DNA of 64,000 bases, taken from contig JAUIFF010000003.1 of NCBI GenBank assembly GCA_030429545.1, positions 248,001-312,000 of the forward strand, given 5' to 3'. The number at the start of each line of letters is the position of its first letter. Position 1 is the stretch's first letter. Below are positions 44,538 to 54,081 of the stretch, piece after piece. The position numbers were made by a program, and so were the translations under genes. The DNA comes from Polyangia bacterium (GTDB lineage Bacteria; Myxococcota_A; Polyangia; Nannocystales; Nannocystaceae). The notes under the pieces were generated by a model. The model saw only the letters and a program-made list of their open reading frames with translations, searched no databases and was not told the origin of the DNA.

Positions 44538-45677
44538 CTACCAACCGAGCTGGCGGGCGGCGAGTTCCTTCATGATTTCCTCGGCCCCCCCACCGATCGA
44601 TAAAACCTTGGTTTCTCGGTAGATCCGCTCGACTTTGGTGCCACGCATGTAGCCCGAGCCACCGAAGATCTGCACGGCTTCCTTGGCACAGTGTTCGAGG
44701 CATTGCGTCGCCACATTTTTGAGCATGCAAACATCGGCTATCGGGTGTTCCCCGCGATCGATACGGGAACCGATGTCCCGTAAAAAACTCGCCAACGGAG
44801 CGATCTTGGTGGCCATGTCGACCAACTTGTGCCGCACCACTTGGCGGGCGATCAGCGGGCGACCAAAGGTCTTGCGTTCGCGGGCGTAGGCGACAGCCTC
44901 ATCGAGGCAAACCTTGGAAAAGGCGTAGGCCATGGCCGCGATAAACAGACGTTCGCGGTTGAAGTTTTGCATGAGGCCCAAAAACCCCATGCCCTCCTGC
45001 CCGATCAGATTGTTGGCTGGCACCCGGCAGTCGTCGAAGTACAGGGCCGCCGTGTCGGAGCACCACCAACCCATCTTCTTGAGGGGCGTGCGGGACAGCC
45101 CGGGGGCATCGCCAGGGATCAACAACATCGAGATCCCCTCCATCCCGGGCCCGCCAGTGCGCACCGCGGTGGTGATGTAATCGGCGCGCATGCCCGAGGT
45201 GATGAACATTTTGGAGCCGTTGACGATGTACGCATCGCCCTCGCGCCGGGCGGTCGTCGCCAGATTCGCGACATCGGAGCCGCCACCTGGCTCGGTCACG
45301 GCGAGTGCCGAAATCCGCTCGCCGCTGAGGATCTCGGGCAAGACCCGGGCCTTGAGTTGGGCAGACCCGAGCGCCTCGATCGGCGGCGCGCCAATACTGT
45401 GGCTCAGGAGTCCGGCGATCAGCCCTCCCGAACCGACGGCCGCGAGTTCCTGGGTGAGTTCGATGATCATCGAGCAATCGCCCGGTAGCCCGCCGTACGC
45501 CGGGTCGAACCCGACCGCGAGGATCCCCAAGTCGCCCGCCCGTCGGTAGAGCTCGCGCGGAAAACTGTGCGCTTCTTCCCAAGCCTCGATGTGTGGAGCT
45601 ATCTCGCCCGCGACGAACTTGCGAACAGATCGGCGAAACGCATCGCGGCTTTGGTTATCGATTTCGGCACGCGCCAT
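44538..45677 (-). CDS. Acyl-CoA dehydrogenase
   Basis: A 379-residue flavoprotein of the acyl-CoA dehydrogenase family from ATG 45677. VTEPGGGSDV and the MFITSG segment mark the FAD and substrate domains; FGGSGYMRGTKVERIYRE is the C-terminal signature. The classical catalytic Glu of medium-chain enzymes is replaced by IGGGAEE. The segment FNRERLFIAAM has Glu where long-chain and isovaleryl-CoA dehydrogenases have theirs. That suggests long or branched-chain substrates, an inference. It is divergent from the cyclase/AAA gene, with starts 71 bp apart. Confidence 0.92.
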   Translation of the reverse strand: MARAEIDNQSRDAFRRSVRKFVAGEIAPHIEAWEEAHSFPRELYRRAGDLGILAVGFDPAYGGLPGDCSMIIELTQELAAVGSGGLIAGLLSHSIGAPPIEALGSAQLKARVLPEILSGERISALAVTEPGGGSDVANLATTARREGDAYIVNGSKMFITSGMRADYITTAVRTGGPGMEGISMLLIPGDAPGLSRTPLKKMGWWCSDTAALYFDDCRVPANNLIGQEGMGFLGLMQNFNRERLFIAAMAYAFSKVCLDEAVAYARERKTFGRPLIARQVVRHKLVDMATKIAPLASFLRDIGSRIDRGEHPIADVCMLKNVATQCLEHCAKEAVQIFGGSGYMRGTKVERIYRETKVLSIGGGAEEIMKELAARQLGW

Positions 45678-45748
45678 CGCCCGCGAGCCTACCACGCAAT
45701 ACCGCCCTGTTGCCCGCACAGCCCGTTTGCGGTCCAATCATCCCGTCT

Positions 45749-48700
45749 GTGCTGTCACAACTCGCGCCCTTTGTTTTGCCGACGCTCGTGCGAAGCTTGC
45801 TCGCCGATCGCGGCGCTGTACTGCGACCGGTGGTCCGTGGAGTTCGCGGGGTCGCGGTGTGCATCGACATCGCCGCCCTGATCACAACTTCCGGTGCCCA
45901 CCGCATCATCCGAGTCGGTCCACCCGCGGCGGTGAGCCATGCCCTCAACCCCAAGCTCGGCACCATCATCGCCCAACTAGAGGCTGAGGGGGCTGAGATT
46001 TGCAAACTCAACGCCACTCGGATCGAGGCAATATTTGTACCTGCAAACTTAACCCAACAGACCCCAACCGACGCGTGCCAGCGGGCGTGGCAAGCCGTGC
46101 AAACGCTGAAGCAGCGGTTTGAAACCGATCCGGACATGCCGATTCGGATCGCCATTGCCAGCGGCGATCTCTACACGCTACAGCTCGGCGGGAGTTTTAA
46201 CCGCTGGCATTTTTTGATGACCGGCCCCGCCCTGTGGGCCGCCGCCACGGCCCTGAGCGAGCAGTCGGGATTTGCCGTTTGTAGCCCGGCATTTGCTGCC
46301 ATGCTCCCGCTCGAACCGATCTCGCCGCGACCGTTGGCACAACCCCACTATTCCTCGGTCGACGACCACGGCCCCGAGATCGAGTCGATCCGGCGATTTT
46401 TGCCGAGGCCGGTGCTCGACTGGACCCAACACGGGCTCGATGAGTGGTTTGTGGTGTGCCGCCCGTTAACGGTCCTCAACATCGGAATTCGCGGGTTGCC
46501 AGCCGGCAAAAATCATGCACTTGCAACGATTCACCCGCTGACGCGAGTCGTTCAGGAAAGTCTCGCCGAGGCTGAGGGCACGCTGGTGTCGCTCGACTTC
46601 GACGGCAACGAGCTGCGCTACCTGGCCGTGTTTGGCCTTCCGCCCCTGGGTCGGGACGAGGATCCGCAACAGGCCATTAGCTGTTGCCAGCGACTGGTCC
46701 AACAGTTTGCCGACCATGAGGTCTGGCAGACGGAGGGGTTGCACTGCGCCTTTGGCATCGCCAGCGGGCCGGTGTTTGCGGGACCGTTGGGCACACCTAG
46801 CCTGAGTGCATATACACTTGTTGGCCAGCCAGCAACCGCAGCTGGGGCTTTGATGCGGCGGGCTGGAGACGGCGAAATCCTGTGTGATGCCGAAACCCAT
46901 CGCCTGGCGCGCGGCAGTTTTGGATTTGACATGCTGCGCCAACCCAGCGGCGACCAAACCTCCTCGCACACGGTCTATCGCCCCTATGGAGCTTTGCGGG
47001 AGCGTTCGTCGGGGCGCCTCGTTGGACGCATGTCTGAGCGCGCGGCGTTTGCCGAACAGCTCACCCAACTTCGCCAGGGAGGACCGGGCGGGGTGATGTT
47101 GGTCGAGGGCGAGGCCGGGGTTGGCAAGTCGACCCTGTTGCGCGAGCTTGTGCGAACCGCCCGGCGAAGCGGCGTGTTTGTGCTGTCGGGCGCGGGCACC
47201 CAACGCCACCAACGCTCGCCCTACCAAGTACTCACGCCGATGTTGTGTGAGCTGCTCTCGATCGACCCCCAGGCCCCGCCCAGCCAACAACGAAAGCGGG
47301 CGAAGCTCAGCCTGAGTGAGCTTGCCGAGCATGTCGGAGAAGGCTACCCGGAGCTTGCCCAGCACGCGACACTGCTCAACGACATCCTCCCGCTCGGGCT
47401 GCCCCCGACACGCCATAGCCAGCTGCTCGATGGAGGCGATCGGGCCGCGTGTACCCGACAGTTTCTGATTGAGCTGGTCCGCTGGGGCGTGACGCGGGGT
47501 TTTTCTTGCCTGGCGGTCGACAATTGCCAGTGGCTTGATTCACTTGCATGGTCACTGATTTTGGCGCTGGTGGACAACGTCGAAGGCATGCTGTTTGTAC
47601 TGGTCGCCACACCCGAGACACGTCCCAACCCGATCCTCAAGCAACTCAAATCGTTGCCCGCGACCTCGGTCCTGCGCCTGCGCGGGATGTCGCCCCAGGA
47701 GATCACCAACATGGTGTGCCAAGGGTTGGGTGTCGGCGACTTACCACCGTCCTTGCAGGCAATGGTACGGGCCCGCAGCGATGGTTCGCCGCTGCTGAGC
47801 GAAGCGTTTACAGCTGTCGTCAGGGGCGAGGGTTTGGTCGCCGTCGAAAACGGGGTCTGCACCGTGAAGTCGGATCTCGAGCGGACCCTGTTGCCGCGAA
47901 ACCCTCGCGAAATCATCGCCCGGCGACTCGACCAACTGACCCCCGAGCAACGCTCCGTACTCCAAACGGCGAGTGTGGTGGGCTTTTCGTTTGAGCTCGC
48001 CGAACTCGAGGAGGTTCACCTCGAAACCTCGAAACGCACGCAGATCGCCCCCATTCTGGTCGAGCTTGAAAACCTGGGGCTCACGACCGAGGTCGAGTCG
48101 GGCAGCGGGCAAACCTATCGTTTTCACCACGAACTCAGCCAACAGCTCGCCTATCGCCTGCTCACACCGGAGCGTCGGCAGGCGCTTCACCGGCAGGTTG
48201 GTGAGTTGCTCGAGCGCACCTGTGGCGAGACCCCAACCCATAGCCTCGAACAGCTCGCCTATCACTGGCGCGAGGCTGGTTATCTGTGGAAGTACATCGA
48301 TTATCGCGAACGGTTTGGCGCCCAAGCACTCCGCCTCGGTGCCTTTGCCGAGGCATCCCTGACGTTTGCCGAGTTGCTCGAGCTCAGCCATGGCGACCTC
48401 AAAAAACCGCTGGAAATCAAACGGCTCCGGCGGGCCCGCTGGGAGTGGCAACTGGCGCGCGCGCAGACGGGACTCGAGCTCCATGTCGAGGCTCGCAGCA
48501 ACCTTTTACACGCGCTTAGCCTACTGGGGCGACCGCTCCCTCCGGCGACCCGGGTTGGCTCTGCGGGTCTTGTCAAACAGTTGGCGATACAACTTAAACA
48601 TCGGGCGTTTCACCGCCGCAATCGCCGGGTTCGCGGCAACCGGGACAAACTCGAGGCTGCACTCGCCGTCTACCGCGACCTGATCGAGCTCGACCTTGTA

Positions 48701-49801
48701 CTCGGGTCGGCCGAGTCGATACCGTACTGTGCGCTCGCCCTGCTCAACGCCGCGGAGCAGCTCGGTGCGGGCCCAGCAATCATTGCACAGGCATCTTGTT
48801 ATTTGGGCCACGTGGCCGCTGTTGCTGGCCTAGGTGACATTTCAAATCAGTATGCCAGGTTGGCCAAGCACCACCTGAAAACCCTCTCTGACCATCCGTC
48901 GTCGGTTGGGTTGGTCACCGCCCTCGCCCAACACCACGCCGGGCACGGGCGCTTTGATGCGGCCGAGGCCCTGCTCGACCCAGCCCTCGCCCGCCATCCG
49001 TGCCGGACCTCGGGGAGCTACCACGATATGTTGGCAGCCCGAATCCAACTCGATCTGTTGCGCGGTCGGTTTGCCGCGGCCCAGGAGCGGATGGTCGAAC
49101 AACAGGCGCTCGCCGGCCGCGACCCAAACTCGACAGGAACTGCGTGGAGCCTGACATGGAAGCTGACCACGGATCTCCTAACCGGTGAACTCGACGACGC
49201 CGAAACCCAGTTACAGCAGGCGCTTGCCCTCTATGCCGGGCCGCAACACCCGACGTGGCATCTGCGGTTTTTGGCATTCGCGGCTCGCCTGGCGATCCGC
49301 CGCGGACGATTCCTGTATGCGCGTGATTGCGTCAAACGCGGGCTCGACTCGTCGACCTACGTCCGCCCACTCACGTTTTTGTCATTGCCGGCCCACCTCG
49401 AATTTTCCCGGGTGGCGATTTCGCTATGGGAAATTCAGCCCACCCGCGACAATCGCGGGCTCGCCCGCGCGGCCTGCAAACACCTGCGCAAGCTGGCGCG
49501 GGTGTTTCCCGTGTCGCTGGCAACCGCGTGGTTGTGGCGGGGAATTTACAACTGGAAGGCCGGGCATCCAAGCCGGGCCCGACGCAGTTGGTCACAGGCA
49601 ATCGAGCGTGCGACCCACCTCGAAATGTACCACGCGATGGGCCAAATCGACTTGGAAGTCGGACGGCGAATTGGCGGCCCAGAGGGCCTGACACAACTCA
49701 AGCGGGCGTACGCGCGATTCAAAACCATGGGGGCCGAACACGAACTTTTGCAGGTCCACAGCCTCCTCGTTGAACTTGGCGCACTCGAGCCCGCTTCGTA
49801 A
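45749..49801 (+). CDS. Twin class III cyclase / AAA / TPR protein
   Basis: A 1350-residue protein from GTG 45749. Two class III nucleotide cyclase domains (about 30-190 and 235-390) come first. The first keeps the Asp in CIDIAAL but lacks the usual FAGDALL second Asp (NATRIEAIF instead). The second keeps IASGPVFAG and YTLVG..ATAAGALM, but its metal-binding Asp also appears lost. A P-loop AAA domain follows (GEAGVGKST at about 453), then an alpha-helical TPR-like half. It is the architecture of soluble adenylyl cyclase and related bacterial regulators. The cyclase domains are probably degenerate, so nucleotide sensing is more likely than cAMP production. Three dyad sites lie in the first third. 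Confidence 0.85.
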   Translation: MLSQLAPFVLPTLVRSLLADRGAVLRPVVRGVRGVAVCIDIAALITTSGAHRIIRVGPPAAVSHALNPKLGTIIAQLEAEGAEICKLNATRIEAIFVPANLTQQTPTDACQRAWQAVQTLKQRFETDPDMPIRIAIASGDLYTLQLGGSFNRWHFLMTGPALWAAATALSEQSGFAVCSPAFAAMLPLEPISPRPLAQPHYSSVDDHGPEIESIRRFLPRPVLDWTQHGLDEWFVVCRPLTVLNIGIRGLPAGKNHALATIHPLTRVVQESLAEAEGTLVSLDFDGNELRYLAVFGLPPLGRDEDPQQAISCCQRLVQQFADHEVWQTEGLHCAFGIASGPVFAGPLGTPSLSAYTLVGQPATAAGALMRRAGDGEILCDAETHRLARGSFGFDMLRQPSGDQTSSHTVYRPYGALRERSSGRLVGRMSERAAFAEQLTQLRQGGPGGVMLVEGEAGVGKSTLLRELVRTARRSGVFVLSGAGTQRHQRSPYQVLTPMLCELLSIDPQAPPSQQRKRAKLSLSELAEHVGEGYPELAQHATLLNDILPLGLPPTRHSQLLDGGDRAACTRQFLIELVRWGVTRGFSCLAVDNCQWLDSLAWSLILALVDNVEGMLFVLVATPETRPNPILKQLKSLPATSVLRLRGMSPQEITNMVCQGLGVGDLPPSLQAMVRARSDGSPLLSEAFTAVVRGEGLVAVENGVCTVKSDLERTLLPRNPREIIARRLDQLTPEQRSVLQTASVVGFSFELAELEEVHLETSKRTQIAPILVELENLGLTTEVESGSGQTYRFHHELSQQLAYRLLTPERRQALHRQVGELLERTCGETPTHSLEQLAYHWREAGYLWKYIDYRERFGAQALRLGAFAEASLTFAELLELSHGDLKKPLEIKRLRRARWEWQLARAQTGLELHVEARSNLLHALSLLGRPLPPATRVGSAGLVKQLAIQLKHRAFHRRNRRVRGNRDKLEAALAVYRDLIELDLVLGSAESIPYCALALLNAAEQLGAGPAIIAQASCYLGHVAAVAGLGDISNQYARLAKHHLKTLSDHPSSVGLVTALAQHHAGHGRFDAAEALLDPALARHPCRTSGSYHDMLAARIQLDLLRGRFAAAQERMVEQQALAGRDPNSTGTAWSLTWKLTTDLLTGELDDAETQLQQALALYAGPQHPTWHLRFLAFAARLAIRRGRFLYARDCVKRGLDSSTYVRPLTFLSLPAHLEFSRVAISLWEIQPTRDNRGLARAACKHLRKLARVFPVSLATAWLWRGIYNWKAGHPSRARRSWSQAIERATHLEMYHAMGQIDLEVGRRIGGPEGLTQLKRAYARFKTMGAEHELLQVHSLLVELGALEPAS

Positions 49802-49817
49802 CCTGTTTCAAAAAGCG

Positions 49818-49876
49818 TGCATTTGCAACCCGTCCGCTCGGCAGCACACATGTCGCCGGCGATCGGTGTAACTGCA
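49818..49876. repeat. Two dyad sites downstream of cyclase/AAA gene
   Basis: TGCATTTGCA (49818-49827) and TGTAACTGCA (49867-49876), both perfect, in the 214-bp gap before the 1250-residue gene. The first is 16 bp after a stop codon. The gap shows no clear terminator. Confidence 0.82.
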
Positions 49877-50015
49877 CGGCGCGATAACGACAAACCGGGC
49901 GGGCCGGGCAATGGTGTTAGCCTGAGTTCTTCACATCCGAGTGCCAGATCGGATACACCCGTTGAACACGGCGACGTGTCGACTTTTTGCCCCAACCGGG
50001 AAGACTAGATAGACG

Positions 50016-53000
50016 ATGGCCAACAAACCTCCGGCTTCAGGGTACAGAACACCTCCCCCCTCGGATCGCGACAACGGCTCGAGACGGCAACCCCTGTTTG
50101 CCACCGAAGTTCCGTTGCTCGGTGCGGTGACCGTTGACCTGCCGCTGTCCGAGCCCCTGGTTGTTCGCCTCAACCGGGACCGCCTCGACCTCGGCCTCGG
50201 CCTCGGCTTGCATATACACTTCTCGACCCCGCTCCCGCCACTCGATATCCGCAAGGTTGGGCTCGACCTCCACAGCTTCGAGGTTTGTTTGACGGCCGAG
50301 AGCCTCGGGCCGCTGGCCGAACAACTGGTATCGATCGGCGTCCGCGAAGTGAGTGGGCGGCTTTTGGGTATCGACCCGGTCGGCTACCAGGGGCCCGGCG
50401 ACTCGCTGCTTTCGGCATTCTTAGACGGACTCGACGGCGACGAACTCGGCCGGCGAAAGTTCTACGAAGCCGCCCTGCCACTGGGGTTTGACCTCGGCGT
50501 GTGGATGGCCCCGACCTCGGAGCTCGGCCTCGAACTCACCGGCGAGCAACTCGACCTCACCCTCACCCAGCCGCTGGTGCTAGAGGCTCCATTGATTCGA
50601 CTTGGGTTGGGGGGGCTCACCTATCGGTTTTCAGACGGGCACCTGCTCCTGCGCGAGCGCACCCCCGATGCGATGTTCCTGCGCCGGTGGTTCAACGTGG
50701 CCCTGATTTTTGTCCTCGGCTTTTACGCCCGCCGAATGCTGCGCAGCTACCTGCCACCGACGATGGCGACCCCGGGCTACAACCTGTTTACCGACCCCGA
50801 TCTCAAAACCAACCTCGCGGCCCTTCGCAGCCGGCTCCAACCTCAATCAGCACGGGCGGATGATACGGCGTCTCGCCGGATGTTTGCCGACCTGTTCGAG
50901 GCTGGCCTGACCTGCGATGAGCCGCCTGCGGGTGCACGCGTGCTCCATCGGCTGTCGCCCCGACCAGGCATCAACCTGGCGGTTTGCAGCGGCGAGCTCG
51001 CAGTTCATGTCGAAAAAGATGCCACCCACGTGGGAGTGGCCGCCCCCGCTGGCATCTTTGTGCACTGCGACCAGATCCCCGACCTCGCCAGTTTACGCCT
51101 GCGCGGCGCGGAGCTTGGACTTCCCGACGGCCGCCTCAGCCTCGACCTCGAACCGAAGCCCGGTCCATTTATCGAGGCCCTGATCCTCCACCTCGGCAAT
51201 GAACTTGTACTACCACGTATTCCGACAACGGTGCGCCCACACCTCGGGATTTGGGTGGACAGTCCCGGTGCCGCCCACGTCCTGTTTGAGCGTGCCCTCG
51301 GCGATCGCCTGTTTAGCGTGCGCGCCCGGGCCAACACCCGACTCGACCTCGACTACACACCACAGGCCATCGTCGCCAAAATCGAACCGCCGCTCGATCT
51401 ACTTGTCGATGGCAGCCTCGAGTTTTTGCCCAACCTCGAAGTGTCGGGAGTGCGCTACTCGCTGACCGACGGTTCGGTCGAGCTTGTGACCTCGCCAGAG
51501 GTTGGTGCCCTTGAACAAACGGTGTTGTCGGCCGCGGTCCTGCTCGCGTCACCGATGATGCCCGCGGTGATTCGGCCGTCCAAGCCCACGCCCCGGACAC
51601 CCCCGCCAGACCTCGAAAAAACCCATGCACGTGTGCTGTTGAGCCGAGCCACGCCTGCCGGCCCGGTCGCCGTGCGGCTCGCCGAGTCCGACCAACTGAC
51701 CGTGCGCCTAACCCCGACCTGTGTCGAGGTGACCAGTGCCCAGCACATTGTTGTGCATGCACCGATTTTTGGACTTGCGATCGAGTTTTCGCGGGCCACC
51801 GTCGACCTACAAACCGGCAAAGTTGCCCTCGATCTCAACCCCCAAAGCGGAGACTTGGTCGCCGATGTTGTGTCGTCGCTCGTGCGTAGGCTGGCGCTCG
51901 AGCAGCTTCGTCGGCTGCTACCTGCCGAGCCGAAGGCCGGCGAGCCGTGGGTGCTGCGGACCGTCGAGCTTCGTCCGGGTGAACAACTGAGCCTCAGCCT
52001 CCCTCCGGAGGGCTCATTGACGGTTGTACGCACAACAAACCATTTGACGCTACGGGCCGAACGTGGCCTGCGGGTGACAACCGATGCGAGCCTGCCCACG
52101 CCGGAGTTCTCGGTTCACGAGCTCGACTGGGACCTCGCCAACAACAAGTTTTCGGTGACGACGTCACCCCGCGTCGGGCCGCTGACCCAGCAGCTGACCA
52201 ACCGCCTACTCGATCGACTGATACCTGCGGCGTTCACCCAGTGGCTGACCTACCTCGGACTTCCCAAGCCTCCAGAACGCACTGCAAAGTCGCCTCCGCC
52301 CCTGCACGGGCCAATTGTCGTCGAGCACACAGTCCCCCAACTCGGGGCCACGCGAGTTGCTCTCGACCTCGATCACTCGGCCCGCGTCGCAGTCTCGCGG
52401 GAGTTCATCGAGCTGACGTTTGGTCGCGGCCTCACCCTGCGGAGCCTCAGCCTCGACTTCACCGTGAAACTCGTATGCGCGCGCCTCAACCTCGCGACTC
52501 GCTCGCTCGATGTGGCCACCGAACCCGCGCTTGGCGATCTCGAGCATCAGATCTTACGTCGGGCAGCAGGAAAATTTTTAGAACATGTACTTACGAACAT
52601 CCTGCCGGACAACGCCGCCAACACAGACGAGTACGAAGTCGTGCTGACCGTCGGTCGGCAATCGCCCGCAGGCCCCATCCATGTCTGCCTGCCCCCGGGG
52701 CGCAATTTTGAGTTCGCCCTCGACAAGAAGGGTTGTGGTCTGCGCTCGACCGCCGGGATTCGCCTGCGCGGCAACCCGGAGGTGTTGTCGTGGCTACCAG
52801 CGTTCTCACTGCACGAGTTGCGCTACGCGTTTGCCAGCGGCGATATGAGCATCGACATCAGCGGTATCGAGGAACGCTACTACCACGAGGAAGACGACGT
52901 TAGCCCGATTACCGAAGCGATTTGTGCGCATCTGTTTCGCCTGTTCGTCGGCCCCCGTGTCCCTGCCCTGACCGAACGACTAGGTTTTGTCCGCCACCCG

Positions 53001-53768
53001 GCACCGCCCGAAATTCAACTTCCTAGCGACCGCATTGGCCTGTTCGCCGGTGAGGTCGGGGCAATCGGAGCACTGTTTATCACCATGGATCCCGACGATA
53101 CGTTGACGATTCGGGCCAGTGGTGAGGAGGTCTCGATCAACTGTTTGCTCGGTCTTCAGCTCGCCATGCCCAAACTGCGACTGCAGCTCGAAATCCGGCA
53201 TGCCCGATATCATCCGCAATCTGGAGAAGTCCAACTCGGGGGCCTCGGACAACTTGAAAATGCAATTATCGAGGGCGTTTTACGAAAAAGATTCGCCGCA
53301 AAGAAGCCCGACAGCGGCACTCTCGAACCGCTCGGCGCAATGCTGGAAAATTTACCCATCACCCCCGACGGCAAGCGCAAGTTGTATGAGAGTTCGGTCG
53401 TTACGCTGTACATGCATCCTAAGGCCAGGTTCACTGTTCGCTGCGGTGCCGAAGGTCTGGAGTTGCTCGCCGACCCACCGATTACCGTCGATGGTCCCTC
53501 AATTGTTGACTACCACTTTGAAGGACTCACTTTTGAGTTCAGCGAAGGCAAGTTCCACGTTGAAATGGCCAACGAGGGCAAGGTTCCCGACATCCTCACG
53601 GACATCCTGATCTCCAAAATTGAGAAAAAGCTCGGTCAGCTATTTCTCCCATTACTACCGGCTCCGATGCGAAAACGGAGTTACAACCTGGCCGAAGACC
53701 CCAACTCGGTGGAGACAATCGCTACACTCTTCGCAAATGTGAGCAGCGCGAAGACGAAGCGCGGCTAA
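50016..53768 (+). CDS. Large beta-repeat protein, unknown
   Basis: A 1250-residue protein from ATG 50016 with no signal peptide. I can align about nine divergent units of 100-120 residues, each ending in a run like FS.G.(V/L)....SP..G and a helix with LP or LVP (for example FSRATVDLQTGKVALDLNPQ and WDLANNKFSVTTSPRVG). One hydrophobic stretch (about 225-245, FNVALIFVLGFYARRMLRSY) could be a membrane segment. The strands-then-helix repetition resembles repeating beta-groove or TULIP-like lipid carriers, but this is pattern only. No known family is named. It starts 214 bp after the cyclase/AAA gene. Confidence 0.65.
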   Translation: MANKPPASGYRTPPPSDRDNGSRRQPLFATEVPLLGAVTVDLPLSEPLVVRLNRDRLDLGLGLGLHIHFSTPLPPLDIRKVGLDLHSFEVCLTAESLGPLAEQLVSIGVREVSGRLLGIDPVGYQGPGDSLLSAFLDGLDGDELGRRKFYEAALPLGFDLGVWMAPTSELGLELTGEQLDLTLTQPLVLEAPLIRLGLGGLTYRFSDGHLLLRERTPDAMFLRRWFNVALIFVLGFYARRMLRSYLPPTMATPGYNLFTDPDLKTNLAALRSRLQPQSARADDTASRRMFADLFEAGLTCDEPPAGARVLHRLSPRPGINLAVCSGELAVHVEKDATHVGVAAPAGIFVHCDQIPDLASLRLRGAELGLPDGRLSLDLEPKPGPFIEALILHLGNELVLPRIPTTVRPHLGIWVDSPGAAHVLFERALGDRLFSVRARANTRLDLDYTPQAIVAKIEPPLDLLVDGSLEFLPNLEVSGVRYSLTDGSVELVTSPEVGALEQTVLSAAVLLASPMMPAVIRPSKPTPRTPPPDLEKTHARVLLSRATPAGPVAVRLAESDQLTVRLTPTCVEVTSAQHIVVHAPIFGLAIEFSRATVDLQTGKVALDLNPQSGDLVADVVSSLVRRLALEQLRRLLPAEPKAGEPWVLRTVELRPGEQLSLSLPPEGSLTVVRTTNHLTLRAERGLRVTTDASLPTPEFSVHELDWDLANNKFSVTTSPRVGPLTQQLTNRLLDRLIPAAFTQWLTYLGLPKPPERTAKSPPPLHGPIVVEHTVPQLGATRVALDLDHSARVAVSREFIELTFGRGLTLRSLSLDFTVKLVCARLNLATRSLDVATEPALGDLEHQILRRAAGKFLEHVLTNILPDNAANTDEYEVVLTVGRQSPAGPIHVCLPPGRNFEFALDKKGCGLRSTAGIRLRGNPEVLSWLPAFSLHELRYAFASGDMSIDISGIEERYYHEEDDVSPITEAICAHLFRLFVGPRVPALTERLGFVRHPAPPEIQLPSDRIGLFAGEVGAIGALFITMDPDDTLTIRASGEEVSINCLLGLQLAMPKLRLQLEIRHARYHPQSGEVQLGGLGQLENAIIEGVLRKRFAAKKPDSGTLEPLGAMLENLPITPDGKRKLYESSVVTLYMHPKARFTVRCGAEGLELLADPPITVDGPSIVDYHFEGLTFEFSEGKFHVEMANEGKVPDILTDILISKIEKKLGQLFLPLLPAPMRKRSYNLAEDPNSVETIATLFANVSSAKTKRG

Positions 53769-54081
53769 AGCCACCGAGTTCGCACTTGCGGCTGATGTTC
53801 TATCGGTCATATTTGCGAAATTTGTGCGGCAAAACTACACGCTCAAAAGATGAAATTACATTCATTGCGCGTGCACACGTTTTGCCTCATTGTGCACCAT
53901 TGAACTCCAGCTGTACACAATGTGCTCACTGCCACGCGGCGGTTTTCAACTATGGACAGCTATTAACTTTTCGGTAAAGTGGGCCGTGTTGCGCGGCCCA
54001 CCTTGTGCGTGTGGCTAGCAACCCAGTCGCCGAAAAAACACGGTAAATCATTACAACTTCCCATTTGTACGGGCACAAACC
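53769..54081. other. 313-bp intergenic region
   Basis: AT-richer than its surroundings, with no gene. It contains one-mismatch dyads at 53851-53860, 53866-53875 and 54066-54075, and the hairpin at 53979-54001. It must hold the promoter of the OmpA-family gene, but no -35/-10 pair is convincing. Confidence 0.5.
53979..54001. terminator. Hairpin upstream of OmpA-family gene
   Basis: GTGGGCCG pairs with CGGCCCAC around a 7-nt loop, 210 bp after the stop of the 1250-residue gene. There is no T-tract. It may be a terminator or an element in the leader of the OmpA-family transcript. Confidence 0.45.
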
